From Gordonia jacobaea (lineage in GTDB: Bacteria > Actinomycetota > Actinomycetes > Mycobacteriales > Mycobacteriaceae), in the NCBI RefSeq assembly GCF_001186365.1, contig NZ_LDTZ01000020.1:62001-126000 (forward strand): 64,000 bases of DNA, given 5' to 3'. Positions 17,032-25,530 of the stretch are shown in pieces. Position numbers and translations under genes: made by a program. Position 1 is the stretch's first letter, and every line of letters begins with the position of its first letter. The notes under the pieces are model-generated. The model ran no database searches. It was not told the origin of the DNA and saw only the letters and a program-made list of their open reading frames with translations.

Positions 17032-20000
17032 GTGCCTGCGACAGCCCCGCCAGCCGAGTCCGATGCTTCGCCACCGGCCGACAATTCGACGATCGGCTCA
17101 CGTCGCACCGTCGGGCTGGTCGCCACCGTCTCCGGACTACTCGGTGCCGTGCTGTGCGTGCTGATCGGATTCCTACCCGTACACAGCACCGACGCGTCGT
17201 TCTCCTGGCCGCAGGGTCAACAACTCGCGTCGACGACGTCGTCGGTGACCGCCCCGCTGATCGCGCAGACCTCGCAATCGCTGGACGTCCGCATCCCGTG
17301 CCGCGTCCTCGCCGACGTACCGGCGGGCAAGTCGACGCTCATCATGTCGACGATGGCCGTCTCCGCACAGGACTCCAAGGCCTCGGCCCTCTACGTGACC
17401 GCGGGCGACACCGTCACCGCGACCTTCCGCAACTCCGTCGCGGCGTCGGCGCCGAGAGCCGATCTGGGTCGCTGTAGCGAGTTGCACGTCTGGTCGTCGC
17501 CGGACGGACCCGGCGCGCAGTTCGTCGGCCTCGGTGCCGCCACAACCCTCGACCCCGACAAGCGCCCGCAGATCGACGGCGTGTTCAGCGACCTGACGCC
17601 CGACCAGGCTCGAGCAGCCGCCGACGCGGGGATGCGGGTCGACATCCGCATCGACAATCGCTACGAGAGCTCGCCGACGACACTCAAGACCGTCCTCATG
17701 GTTCTGGCAGTGCTCGCGGTGATCGTCTCGCTCGTCGCACTCTTCCTGCTCGACCGAATGAGCGACGACGTGCGGCACCGAGCCCGACGCCGCGCCGGGT
17801 GGCTGCGCATCCTGCGTCCCCGCGCCACCGATCTGACGGTCACCGCGGTACTGGTGATCTGGTTGTTCCTCGGGGCGGGCAGTCCCGACGACGGGTACAT
17901 CCTCAACATGGGACGCACAGCGTCGTCGTTCGGCTATCTCGCCAACTACTACCGCTGGTACGGAATCCCCGAGGCTCCGTTCGACTGGTACTACTCGTTC
18001 CTCGCCCACTGGTCGTCGATCTCGCCGTCGATTCTGTGGATGCACATCCCCGCGCTGATCGCCGGACTCGCCTCGTGGTTCGTGCTGAGTCGAATCCTGT
18101 TGCCCCGACTGGGTTCTGCTATTCGAGGCAGCGGCTGGGCGCAATGGTCGGCGGCACTGGTCTTCACCGCGTTCTGGCTGCCGTTCTGCTCCGGTCTGCG
18201 TCCCGAGGGAATCATCGTGTTGGGCTCACTGCTCACGTGGTGGGCGGCCGAGCACACACTGGCGACCCGCAAACTGTTCCCCGGAGCCATCGCAGCGGGT
18301 CTCGCGGCATTCACTCTTGCCCTTGCGCCACAGGGCATCATCGGCGTCGCGATCCTCATCGCCTCCTCCCGCGCACTGCTGCACGTGCTGCTCGTGCGCA
18401 GACGCTCCGACGGTCTGCTCCCCCTGGTCGCACCAACCATCGCCGCCGGACTTCTCGTGTTGGTCGTCGTGTTCCGCGACCAGACGATTGCCGCGGTGAT
18501 CGAGGCGATCCGCGTCCGCTACGTCGTCGGACCCGTCATCGGTTGGTATCAGGAGTATCTGCGCTACTACTTCATCTCAGTCGTGACCGACGACGGAGCG
18601 CTCACCCGCCGCGTCCCCGTACTGCTGCTGTTGGCGGGAATGGTCGTCACCGTCGCAGTGATGTTGCGGCGCGGACGAATTGCCGGTGTCCACGCCGGCC
18701 CGACATGGCGACTGATCGGCGCCGTCGGCGTGACCCTCGTGCTGTTCGCCTTCATCCCGACGAAGTGGACGATTCAGTTCGGGGTGTTCGCCGGACTCGC
18801 CGCCGCGATCGCAGCGATCGCGACTCTGGCTGTCGCGCAATCGGCCGCACGCTCGGCACGGAATCTGACGGTCTTCGTCTCGGGACTGTTCTTCGCCCTC
18901 GCCGCCGCAATGGCCGGCTACAACGCCTGGCCATTCGCCTACGAATACGGCATCTCGTGGTTCGACCGCGCCCCGATCATCGCGGGCAGACCGGTGTCGA
19001 CCCTGTTCCTGATCCTGGCCGTGATCGCCGCCGGAATCGCGGTGTGGCAGCACCTGCGACTCGACTACGTTGAGAACAAAGGACTTTCGCATACGACGGA
19101 CGGCCCCGGCGAGACGCGGGCTGATCGTCGACGACTCTTCCTCGCGTCGTCGCCCATCGCGCTCATCGCCGGACTCATGGTGATCGCGGAGCTGCTGGTG
19201 TTCGCCAAAGGGGCGGTATCGCGCTATCCGGCGACCACCGTGTTCGCCGAGAACGTGAACACGCTGCGCGGCAACAACTGTGGCATGGCCGACGACGTGC
19301 TCGTCGAATCCGATCCCAACACCGGCATGCTGCGACCCGCCGACGGACGCACGGCGACGCAGGCACTCTCGGGAGCGACAAGTGGACCGGACGCGGCAGT
19401 CGGATTCTCCCCCAACGGAATTCCCGATGATCTCTCCCCCGAGCCCGGCAGTCAACGGCCCGGCCAGATGAACGTGGCGGCAAGTCCCGCACGACCGTTC
19501 TCGATCACGGGCGGATTGGGCGCGGGCACCACGGGCGGCCGCGGACCCGAAACCGTCAACGGTTCGACCGTCGCACTTCCGTACGGACTCGACCCCGCGA
19601 CGACGCCCGTCCTCGGCAGCTACGGCTACGCGGGCGAAGCCCGCCTGACCACCGACTGGTACGACCTACCCGCCGATCGCGCGAAGACCCCGCTGCTCGT
19701 GGTCTCGGCCGCGGGTGCGATCTCGACGGTCGACACCTTCGGGGTGACCAACTTCGGACAGAAACTGGTCGTGCAGTTCGGCACCAGGGGACCCGACGGG
19801 TCGTTCACCCAGATCGGGCCAGACATCCTCCCGATCGACCCCGGACCGGTCATCTCCAACCGGCCGTGGCGCAACCTGCGCGTACCCATGAGTGCGGCGC
19901 CACCGAGAGCATCGGCGATGCGAATGTCGCTGTTGGACAACAACCTCGGGCAGTACCAGTTCATCGGCATCACCCCGCCACGAGCGCCGCAACTGCAGAC

Positions 20001-20397
20001 ACTCCAGCAGGTCGTGGGATCACAGACTCCCACACTGATCGACTTCATGGTTGCCGCCCACTTCCCGTGCCAGCAGCCGATGCGGGTGACCAACGGGGTC
20101 GCGGAGATCCCGCGCTGGCGCATCCTGCCCGACTATCCCTTCGCCAACTCCCAGTCGAAGACCTGGCAGGCGGGGGTCGACGGTGGCCTGCTCGGCATCT
20201 CGGAGACAACGACGGCCGCCCAGGCCGTCCCGACCTATCTCAAGGACGATTGGACACGGGAATGGGGTGCGCTGGAACGACTTTCACCACTGACCCCGGA
20301 CGCGCCGTCAGCACAGCTACAGACGTCACAGACCACCCGCTGGGGTTGGTCACACGATGGTTCGATCAGGGTGGAGCCGCAGTCCGATGACAACTGA
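17032..20397 (+). CDS. embA: Arabinosyltransferase EmbA
   Basis: GT-C arabinosyltransferase that in mycobacteria pairs with EmbB to build the branched hexa-arabinoside ends of arabinogalactan. 1121 residues from the GTG at 17032. The Asp pair is 286-287 in GSPDDGY; the GSP variant and FIPTKWTIQFG (in place of HHFG) are features of EmbA rather than EmbB or EmbC. Trp327 stands at the position of EmbB Met306. The cysteine pair lies in NNCGMADD and FPCQQPM. The 63-base gap from embC contains a candidate promoter. The stop codon overlaps the embB start by 11 bases. Confidence 0.92.
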   Translation: MPATAPPAESDASPPADNSTIGSRRTVGLVATVSGLLGAVLCVLIGFLPVHSTDASFSWPQGQQLASTTSSVTAPLIAQTSQSLDVRIPCRVLADVPAGKSTLIMSTMAVSAQDSKASALYVTAGDTVTATFRNSVAASAPRADLGRCSELHVWSSPDGPGAQFVGLGAATTLDPDKRPQIDGVFSDLTPDQARAAADAGMRVDIRIDNRYESSPTTLKTVLMVLAVLAVIVSLVALFLLDRMSDDVRHRARRRAGWLRILRPRATDLTVTAVLVIWLFLGAGSPDDGYILNMGRTASSFGYLANYYRWYGIPEAPFDWYYSFLAHWSSISPSILWMHIPALIAGLASWFVLSRILLPRLGSAIRGSGWAQWSAALVFTAFWLPFCSGLRPEGIIVLGSLLTWWAAEHTLATRKLFPGAIAAGLAAFTLALAPQGIIGVAILIASSRALLHVLLVRRRSDGLLPLVAPTIAAGLLVLVVVFRDQTIAAVIEAIRVRYVVGPVIGWYQEYLRYYFISVVTDDGALTRRVPVLLLLAGMVVTVAVMLRRGRIAGVHAGPTWRLIGAVGVTLVLFAFIPTKWTIQFGVFAGLAAAIAAIATLAVAQSAARSARNLTVFVSGLFFALAAAMAGYNAWPFAYEYGISWFDRAPIIAGRPVSTLFLILAVIAAGIAVWQHLRLDYVENKGLSHTTDGPGETRADRRRLFLASSPIALIAGLMVIAELLVFAKGAVSRYPATTVFAENVNTLRGNNCGMADDVLVESDPNTGMLRPADGRTATQALSGATSGPDAAVGFSPNGIPDDLSPEPGSQRPGQMNVAASPARPFSITGGLGAGTTGGRGPETVNGSTVALPYGLDPATTPVLGSYGYAGEARLTTDWYDLPADRAKTPLLVVSAAGAISTVDTFGVTNFGQKLVVQFGTRGPDGSFTQIGPDILPIDPGPVISNRPWRNLRVPMSAAPPRASAMRMSLLDNNLGQYQFIGITPPRAPQLQTLQQVVGSQTPTLIDFMVAAHFPCQQPMRVTNGVAEIPRWRILPDYPFANSQSKTWQAGVDGGLLGISETTTAAQAVPTYLKDDWTREWGALERLSPLTPDAPSAQLQTSQTTRWGWSHDGSIRVEPQSDDN

Positions 20398-23300
20398 TCC
20401 GACACCGCAGCCGCCGACCCAGAGCACGGAACGCGACGAACCAACCACCGGGGCGCCACGCAACTACCGCCGAGCGCAGATCATCGCTGCCGTCGCGGGA
20501 GTGCTCGGTGTCCTTCTCGCGGTTGCCACTCCGCTGCTGCCGGTCACACAGTCGACAGCGGCCCTGTCGTGGCCGCAGGGTGAGGGCGTCGGCAACGTCG
20601 CCGCACCGCTCGTCTCGTTCGTTCCCGTCGACATGGATCTGCGGGTTCCGTGCTCACTCGCCCGTGACCTGCCCGCGTCGGGTGGAGTCCTGATGTCGAC
20701 GACGCCCGCGGGCGGTCAGGACGCCAGCGCGCGCGGATTGTTCGTCCGCGCCGACGCGTCGACGATCACCGTCACCGACCGCGACGTCGTGATTCTCTCG
20801 ACCGAACGCGCAGCCGCTCAGGACAATTCGTCGTGTGCGGTGGTGTTCCACGCCGACGAGCGCGGGGTGAACGCGAAGATCGACGGCACGTCGGCAGGTG
20901 CGGGCAGCCCGTTGACGTACTCGACTCCCGACCACGAGATGCGCCCGCAGATCGTCGGGGTCTACACCGACCTTCCCGGGTCTGCGTCGCGCGACGGCCT
21001 GTCGATGCACGCCACGATCGACACCAGATACGTGAGTTCGCCGACGCCGCTCAAACTGGCCGCGATCATCGTCGGCATCATCATGACGTTGCTGTCCCTG
21101 GTCGCACTCGGCGTGCTCGACTCGCGAGATGGCAGGGGCCACAGACGATTCCTGCCCGCCGGCTGGTTCACCATCCGCGGCCCCGACCTCGCGGTACTCG
21201 CCATACTGGCGTTCTGGTGGTTGGCGGGGGCCAACACATCCGACGACGGCTACAACTTCATCGTCGGACGCATCACCGGCGATGCCGGCTACGCCGACAA
21301 CTACTTCCGCTATTTCGGTGTGCCGCAGGACCCCTTCGGCTGGCACTTCCAGGTGATCTCCGCGATGACGCACGTCAGTCTCGCCACACCGTGGATGCGC
21401 CTGCCCGCCTTCCTACTCGGACTTCTCGGATGGTGGCTCATCTCCCGCGAGGTGATCCCGCGGCTGGGACGAGCGGTGCGCACGAGCACTCCGGCCGTGT
21501 GGTCGGCGGCATTCGTCTATCTCGCACTCTGGTTGCCCTACAACAACGGTCTGCGGCCCGAACCAGCGGAAGCGGTCGGCGCACTCCTGACGTGGTGCTG
21601 CGTCGAACGTGCCATCGCCACACGCAGATTGCTGCCGTACGCGGTCGCCGTCGCCGTCGCCGCGTTCACCCTTGCACTCGCTCCCGGTGGTCTCATGGCC
21701 GTGGCCGCCCTGCTCGCGGGTGTCCGTCCCATCGTGCGCACCATCGTGACCCGACGTCGGCGCGACGGACTGCTCCCCATGCTCGCGCCGATCTTCGCGG
21801 CCGGAACCCTTGTGCTGTACGAGATCTTCGCCGACCAGCCACTCGCGCCGCTGATCGCGGGCAACAAGGTTGCCACCGACGTCGGTCCGACGCTCGAGTG
21901 GTGGCAGGAGCCGATTCGCTACTACTACCTCATCCTGCCCACCGCCGACGGCACGCTCGCACGCCGCTACGGCGTGCTGATCATGATCCTGTGCCTCGTC
22001 GTCGTACTCCTGCGACTGCTGCGTAAGCAGCATCCCAACGGCATTGCGCGCGCACCGATCTGGCGGCTGATCGCGGTCACGCTCGGCACGATGTTCTTCA
22101 TCGCTTTCACACCCACCAAGTGGACTCATCACTTCGGCGTCTACGCCGGAATCGCAGGCGGACTCGCCGCCGCCGCGGGCGCAATGATGGCGCCGACCAT
22201 TCTGCGTTCACGCCGCAACCGCGCGTTCTTCGCAGCGGCGGTACTCGCGGTCACCGGAATCTCGTTCGCGGGCACCAACGGTTGGTGGTTCGTCGGCAGC
22301 TACGGCATCCCCTGGTGGGACAGGCAGCCGTCGATCGGCGGTGTGAGCCTCTGGTGGGTATTCCTGATCGCAGCGGTTCTCACTGCGGCGGCAGGTCTGT
22401 GGTTCCACCTGCGCGACGACTACACCGACGAACAGACGCGAACCGGCCACTCCGATCACTGGTACAGCAAGCTGAAATTCTCTCCGCTGCCGGTCATCTC
22501 GATCTTCATGGTGCTGTTCATGGTGGCCTCGTTCGCAAAAGCCGCCTACGTGCAACGTGATTCGTGGTCGTGGCTGAACTCCAACGCCCGCGCTCTCACC
22601 GGCAACGAGTGCGGCCTCGCCAATGACGTCCTCGTCGAGGCCGACGTCAACACGGGCATGCTCGCACCCGCTGCCGTCGACGGCCGCCCCGCGCCGAGCA
22701 TCTCCGACGCTCTCGCAGGCGCTGGGCAGGGCTCTTCGGCTGTCGGATTCACCCCGAACGGTGTGGCCAACAAGCTGTCGGTCGACGCGACCGAGGACAC
22801 GGACTCGTCGGGATCGTCGGGCGCCGTGAGTTCGGCGCCCACCAACTCTGCACCGACGGGCGCGGGTTCCGACGATCGCGACCAGACAACCGACGCCTCG
22901 CAGGGCGGCACCGAGGGTGGGCAGGGCGCGCGCGGCGTCAACGGCTCCACTGTGCGACTGCCCTTCGGACTCGACCCCGCGACCACCCCGGTACTCGGCT
23001 CCTACGGCGCGCCGTCGGGAACCGGTTCGGTGACAACCGACTGGTACCAGGTACCCCAACGCAGCGCCGACAAGCCGCTGCTCACGATCGCCGTCGCGGG
23101 CTCGGTCGACGCCGTCGACGGTGACGGACTGCGCAGCGACGGTCAGGACGTGACCGTCGAATTCGGACGCGTCGGCGCCGGCGGCACCGTGCAGCGTCTG
23201 GGCACGATGTCGCCGCTCGACGTCGGAACGGCTCCGACGTGGCGCAACCTCCGATTCCCCCTCGCCGATGCACCGGCACAGGCGACGCTCGCGCGGGTCG

Positions 23301-23755
23301 TCGTGCGTGACACATCCGGAGCACCGTCGGAATGGGTCGCAGTCACCCCGCCACGGGTTCCGGCCCTGCGGACGCTCAACGAGGTCGTCGGAACCACAGA
23401 TCCGGTCTTCATCGACTGGGTGTCGGGACTCGTCTTCCCGTGCCAGCAGCCGATGAAGGTGCGCAACGGTGTGATGCAGGTACCGCGTTGGCGCATCATG
23501 CCCGACGCCGAGGCCACCCAGAAGAACAGCCAGACCTGGATGTCGGGGACCGCGGGCGGGCCGCTCGGTATCACCGAGGCCATGCTCATCCCCACCTTGC
23601 TCCCCACATACCTGCGCAACAACTGGGGCCGCGACTGGGGCGGACTGCAGCGGTTCACCGAGGTCGACCCCGCGCCACCGGCACAGCTCGAACTCGGCAC
23701 CGCGCGCCGATCGGGACTCTGGGACCCGGGTCCCATTCGCTCGAGCGGGTACTGA
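20387..23755 (+). CDS. embB: Arabinosyltransferase EmbB-like
   Basis: Third GT-C arabinosyltransferase, 1122 residues from the ATG at 20387 (MTTDPTPQPP), which lies inside the end of embA and suggests translational coupling. The Asp pair is 286-287 in NTSDDGY. FTPTKWTHHFG, NECGLANDVLVE and FPCQQPM are conserved. Met327 in the SAMTHVS loop equals the ethambutol-resistance residue Met306 of M. tuberculosis. The first periplasmic loop reads YNFIVGRITGDAG, departing from the usual YILxMAR. The C-terminal domain carries a Ser/Thr/Gly/Asp-rich stretch (about residues 800-850) that looks unstructured. Named by order. Confidence 0.9.
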   Translation: MTTDPTPQPPTQSTERDEPTTGAPRNYRRAQIIAAVAGVLGVLLAVATPLLPVTQSTAALSWPQGEGVGNVAAPLVSFVPVDMDLRVPCSLARDLPASGGVLMSTTPAGGQDASARGLFVRADASTITVTDRDVVILSTERAAAQDNSSCAVVFHADERGVNAKIDGTSAGAGSPLTYSTPDHEMRPQIVGVYTDLPGSASRDGLSMHATIDTRYVSSPTPLKLAAIIVGIIMTLLSLVALGVLDSRDGRGHRRFLPAGWFTIRGPDLAVLAILAFWWLAGANTSDDGYNFIVGRITGDAGYADNYFRYFGVPQDPFGWHFQVISAMTHVSLATPWMRLPAFLLGLLGWWLISREVIPRLGRAVRTSTPAVWSAAFVYLALWLPYNNGLRPEPAEAVGALLTWCCVERAIATRRLLPYAVAVAVAAFTLALAPGGLMAVAALLAGVRPIVRTIVTRRRRDGLLPMLAPIFAAGTLVLYEIFADQPLAPLIAGNKVATDVGPTLEWWQEPIRYYYLILPTADGTLARRYGVLIMILCLVVVLLRLLRKQHPNGIARAPIWRLIAVTLGTMFFIAFTPTKWTHHFGVYAGIAGGLAAAAGAMMAPTILRSRRNRAFFAAAVLAVTGISFAGTNGWWFVGSYGIPWWDRQPSIGGVSLWWVFLIAAVLTAAAGLWFHLRDDYTDEQTRTGHSDHWYSKLKFSPLPVISIFMVLFMVASFAKAAYVQRDSWSWLNSNARALTGNECGLANDVLVEADVNTGMLAPAAVDGRPAPSISDALAGAGQGSSAVGFTPNGVANKLSVDATEDTDSSGSSGAVSSAPTNSAPTGAGSDDRDQTTDASQGGTEGGQGARGVNGSTVRLPFGLDPATTPVLGSYGAPSGTGSVTTDWYQVPQRSADKPLLTIAVAGSVDAVDGDGLRSDGQDVTVEFGRVGAGGTVQRLGTMSPLDVGTAPTWRNLRFPLADAPAQATLARVVVRDTSGAPSEWVAVTPPRVPALRTLNEVVGTTDPVFIDWVSGLVFPCQQPMKVRNGVMQVPRWRIMPDAEATQKNSQTWMSGTAGGPLGITEAMLIPTLLPTYLRNNWGRDWGGLQRFTEVDPAPPAQLELGTARRSGLWDPGPIRSSGY

Positions 23756-23777
23756 CCGGGCGCCGGCGCGGCGTCGT

Positions 23778-23841
23778 AGAAACACGTGTTTCTGACAGAC
23801 GCGAGCAAAGCTTCGCGTGCATGTGTCAGAAACACGTGTAT
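23778..23841. terminator. Long inverted repeat built on CACGTG palindromes
   Basis: AGAAACACGTGTTTCT (23778-23793) is a perfect 16-bp palindrome. AAACACGTGTTTCTGACA (23780-23797) pairs with TGTCAGAAACACGTGTAT (23824-23841) at 17 of 18 positions, and the loop contains a smaller stem of ACGCGAG with TTCGCGT. It starts 23 bases after the embB stop. It could end emb transcription, although no T-run follows, or it could be a protein-binding site upstream of the VIT gene. Confidence 0.6.
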
Positions 23842-23927
23842 TTGCGGCTCGGGTCGAGCCGTCCAGCGTGGTGAGGACATGATCACCTTGCTTGCGCCAA
23901 CGGCGTGGGCGCGCATCATTGGTGCTC

Positions 23928-24713
23928 ATGAGCGTCGACGATTCTTCGCCCGCGGAACCCGCAGAACCCCCACGGCGCGCAGAGCACGCGGAGGAGCCAG
24001 GACACAGCCACGGTCACGGCGACGAGCCGCACGCGGGGTCGCTCGCGAATCGGCTGAACTGGTTGCGGGCTGGCGTGCTCGGGGCCAACGACGGCATCGT
24101 CTCGACGGCGGGCATCGTCGTCGGCGTTGCCGCCGCGACCACTGATCGTGCCCCGATCTTCACCGCGGGAATCGCGGGGTTGGCCGCAGGAGCGGTGTCG
24201 ATGGCGCTCGGCGAGTATGTCTCGGTCAGCACCCAGCGCGACACCGAACGCGCACTGCTCGACAAAGAGGCCCGGGAACTGGCCGAGCAACCCGAAGCCG
24301 AGTTCGACGAGCTGGTGGGCCTTTACGAAGCGAAGGGACTGACACATTCGACGGCGTGTCAGGTCGCGCGCGAGTTGACCGAGCATGATGCCTTCGACGC
24401 GCACGTCGAAGCCGAACTGGGCATCGATCCGCACGAGCTCACCAACCCCTGGCAGGCGGCAGTCTCGTCGGCGGTGTCGTTCACGACGGGAGCAGTCCTA
24501 CCCCTGATCGCAATCCTCGCGCCGCCCGCATCGATTCGGATTCCGGTCACATTTGTCGTTGTCCTGATCGCACTGGCGATAACCGGAGCCCTCGGCGCGA
24601 TCCTCGGCGGCTCGAAACCGTGGAGACCAATGATTCGGGTCGTGATCGGTGGCGCAATCGCGATGGCCGTGACATTCGGCATTGGTCACTTGGTAGGCCA
24701 TACCGTTACTTGA
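23928..24713 (+). CDS. VIT1/CCC1-family divalent metal transporter-like protein
   Basis: 261 residues from the ATG at 23928 (MSVDDSSPAEPAEPP). A His-rich leader (EEPGHSHGHGDEPH) precedes five predicted membrane helices. The first pair is typical of the family: NWLRAGVLGANDGIVSTAGIVVGVAA, then GLAAGAVSMALGEYVSVSTQRD, followed by a charged cytoplasmic metal-binding domain (ALLDKEARELAEQPEAEFDE) and three C-terminal helices. Relatives move iron or manganese into vacuoles or out of the cytoplasm. An iron-box-like site lies 60 bases beyond its end, not before it. The frame is open back to 23892, but no similarity supports that. Confidence 0.88.
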   Translation: MSVDDSSPAEPAEPPRRAEHAEEPGHSHGHGDEPHAGSLANRLNWLRAGVLGANDGIVSTAGIVVGVAAATTDRAPIFTAGIAGLAAGAVSMALGEYVSVSTQRDTERALLDKEARELAEQPEAEFDELVGLYEAKGLTHSTACQVARELTEHDAFDAHVEAELGIDPHELTNPWQAAVSSAVSFTTGAVLPLIAILAPPASIRIPVTFVVVLIALAITGALGAILGGSKPWRPMIRVVIGGAIAMAVTFGIGHLVGHTVT

Positions 24714-25027
24714 CAGTCACCTACGACTACCTGTGCGGCGCTTGTGAGTGATACGAAAATGGACTTCTACCAGCAAGTTCAGGCTTACCTTGCTTGCCGA
24801 TGACGCACCCCGAGACACGCACGCGATCCGATTCCGAAGTGGTCACATTTCAATTAACAAGGATTTGGTTCGCATACCGCAAGGATTCTCGTGGCCTACC
24901 GTTGAGTATGTAAAGAAACCGCGAGAAACCGCAACAGAAAAGGCTTGTACGTCCAGCGAACCGAATTCTGCTGAACCGCTTCCGCAGTGGACCTCCGACA
25001 AGGGTTCACCCTCCCATTGGAGCGACG
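24714..25027. other. Intergenic region with iron-box-like site, no gene
   Basis: These 314 bases are markedly lower in GC than the neighbourhood between about 24835 and 24940. Open frames here show no protein similarity and poor codon use. The stretch probably contains the promoter of the small membrane protein at 25028. The only clear motif is the palindrome at 24774-24792. Confidence 0.5.
24774..24792. promoter_or_regulatory. Candidate IdeR/DtxR iron box
   Basis: CAAGTTCAGGCTTACCTTG is a 19-bp imperfect palindrome. Aligned with the IdeR consensus TTAGGTTAGGCTAACCTAA it agrees at about 12 of the inner 16 positions, including the AGGC core and ACCT. It lies between the VIT gene end and the small membrane protein gene, 236 bases before the latter. 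Confidence 0.35.
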
Positions 25028-25468
25028 ATGAGCATCCTGGATCACACCTCACACGACCTCTCCCCGCGCGAGCACGGCTACGAGACAAACGACTTCGGCG
25101 AGATCGTCGGGTTCGAGCACGCGGAGCTCGAAAAGACCGCTCCTGAGCACTATTTCGATCCGTTCGTCGAGCAAGCAGACACCGGCGACTTCCCCTCGCT
25201 ACGTGCCGACGCCTCTCCGGTTTCGACCTCTGGTACCGACCCAAAGGTGGGTCGCGAGTCCACCACTGGAACCGTGCCCGCCCCCGACAACCACGAGGAA
25301 CACAGCACCCTCCTCATCGCCGGACTCCTCCCCATCGGCTGTCTGTGGATCGGCATCACCGTCGACAGCCTCTTTGATTCCGTTGCGCTCACCGCCTCCA
25401 TCGTCGCAGTGTTTGCTACTCTCACGCTCGGAGTGCTCGTCGCATCAGCACTTCACGACAGCGAATAG
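25028..25468 (+). CDS. Small membrane protein of unknown function
   Basis: I do not recognise this 146-residue protein. It has a hydrophilic acidic N-terminal part (residues 1-88) with many His, Glu and Asp residues. Two hydrophobic helices follow (about residues 93-116, LLIAGLLPIGCLWIGITVDSL, and 120-142), ending in a short charged tail. The start is supported by GGAG 6 bases before the ATG. A hairpin overlaps its stop codon. An iron-box-like palindrome lies upstream. Confidence 0.6.
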   Translation: MSILDHTSHDLSPREHGYETNDFGEIVGFEHAELEKTAPEHYFDPFVEQADTGDFPSLRADASPVSTSGTDPKVGRESTTGTVPAPDNHEEHSTLLIAGLLPIGCLWIGITVDSLFDSVALTASIVAVFATLTLGVLVASALHDSE

Positions 25469-25484
25469 CGCGGTCCGACCGCGC
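25468..25484 (+). terminator. Hairpin at the stop codon
   Basis: GCGCGGTC and GACCGCGC are perfect 8-bp arms around a single C, starting at the last base of the TAG stop. No T-run follows, so termination is only likely. Confidence 0.45.
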
Positions 25485-25530
25485 CGTAGATGTCGGGGCG
25501 ACATCGACGCTCCGTCAGAGAGCGTGAGGG

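Noticed and set aside
22208-23929. A 573-residue minus-strand frame
   Set aside because: Antisense to the C-terminal half of embB; compositional artefact.
24748-25146. Open frame of 132 residues overlapping the small membrane protein gene
   Set aside because: No ribosome site, mixed composition, and overlap with a better-supported gene in another frame.
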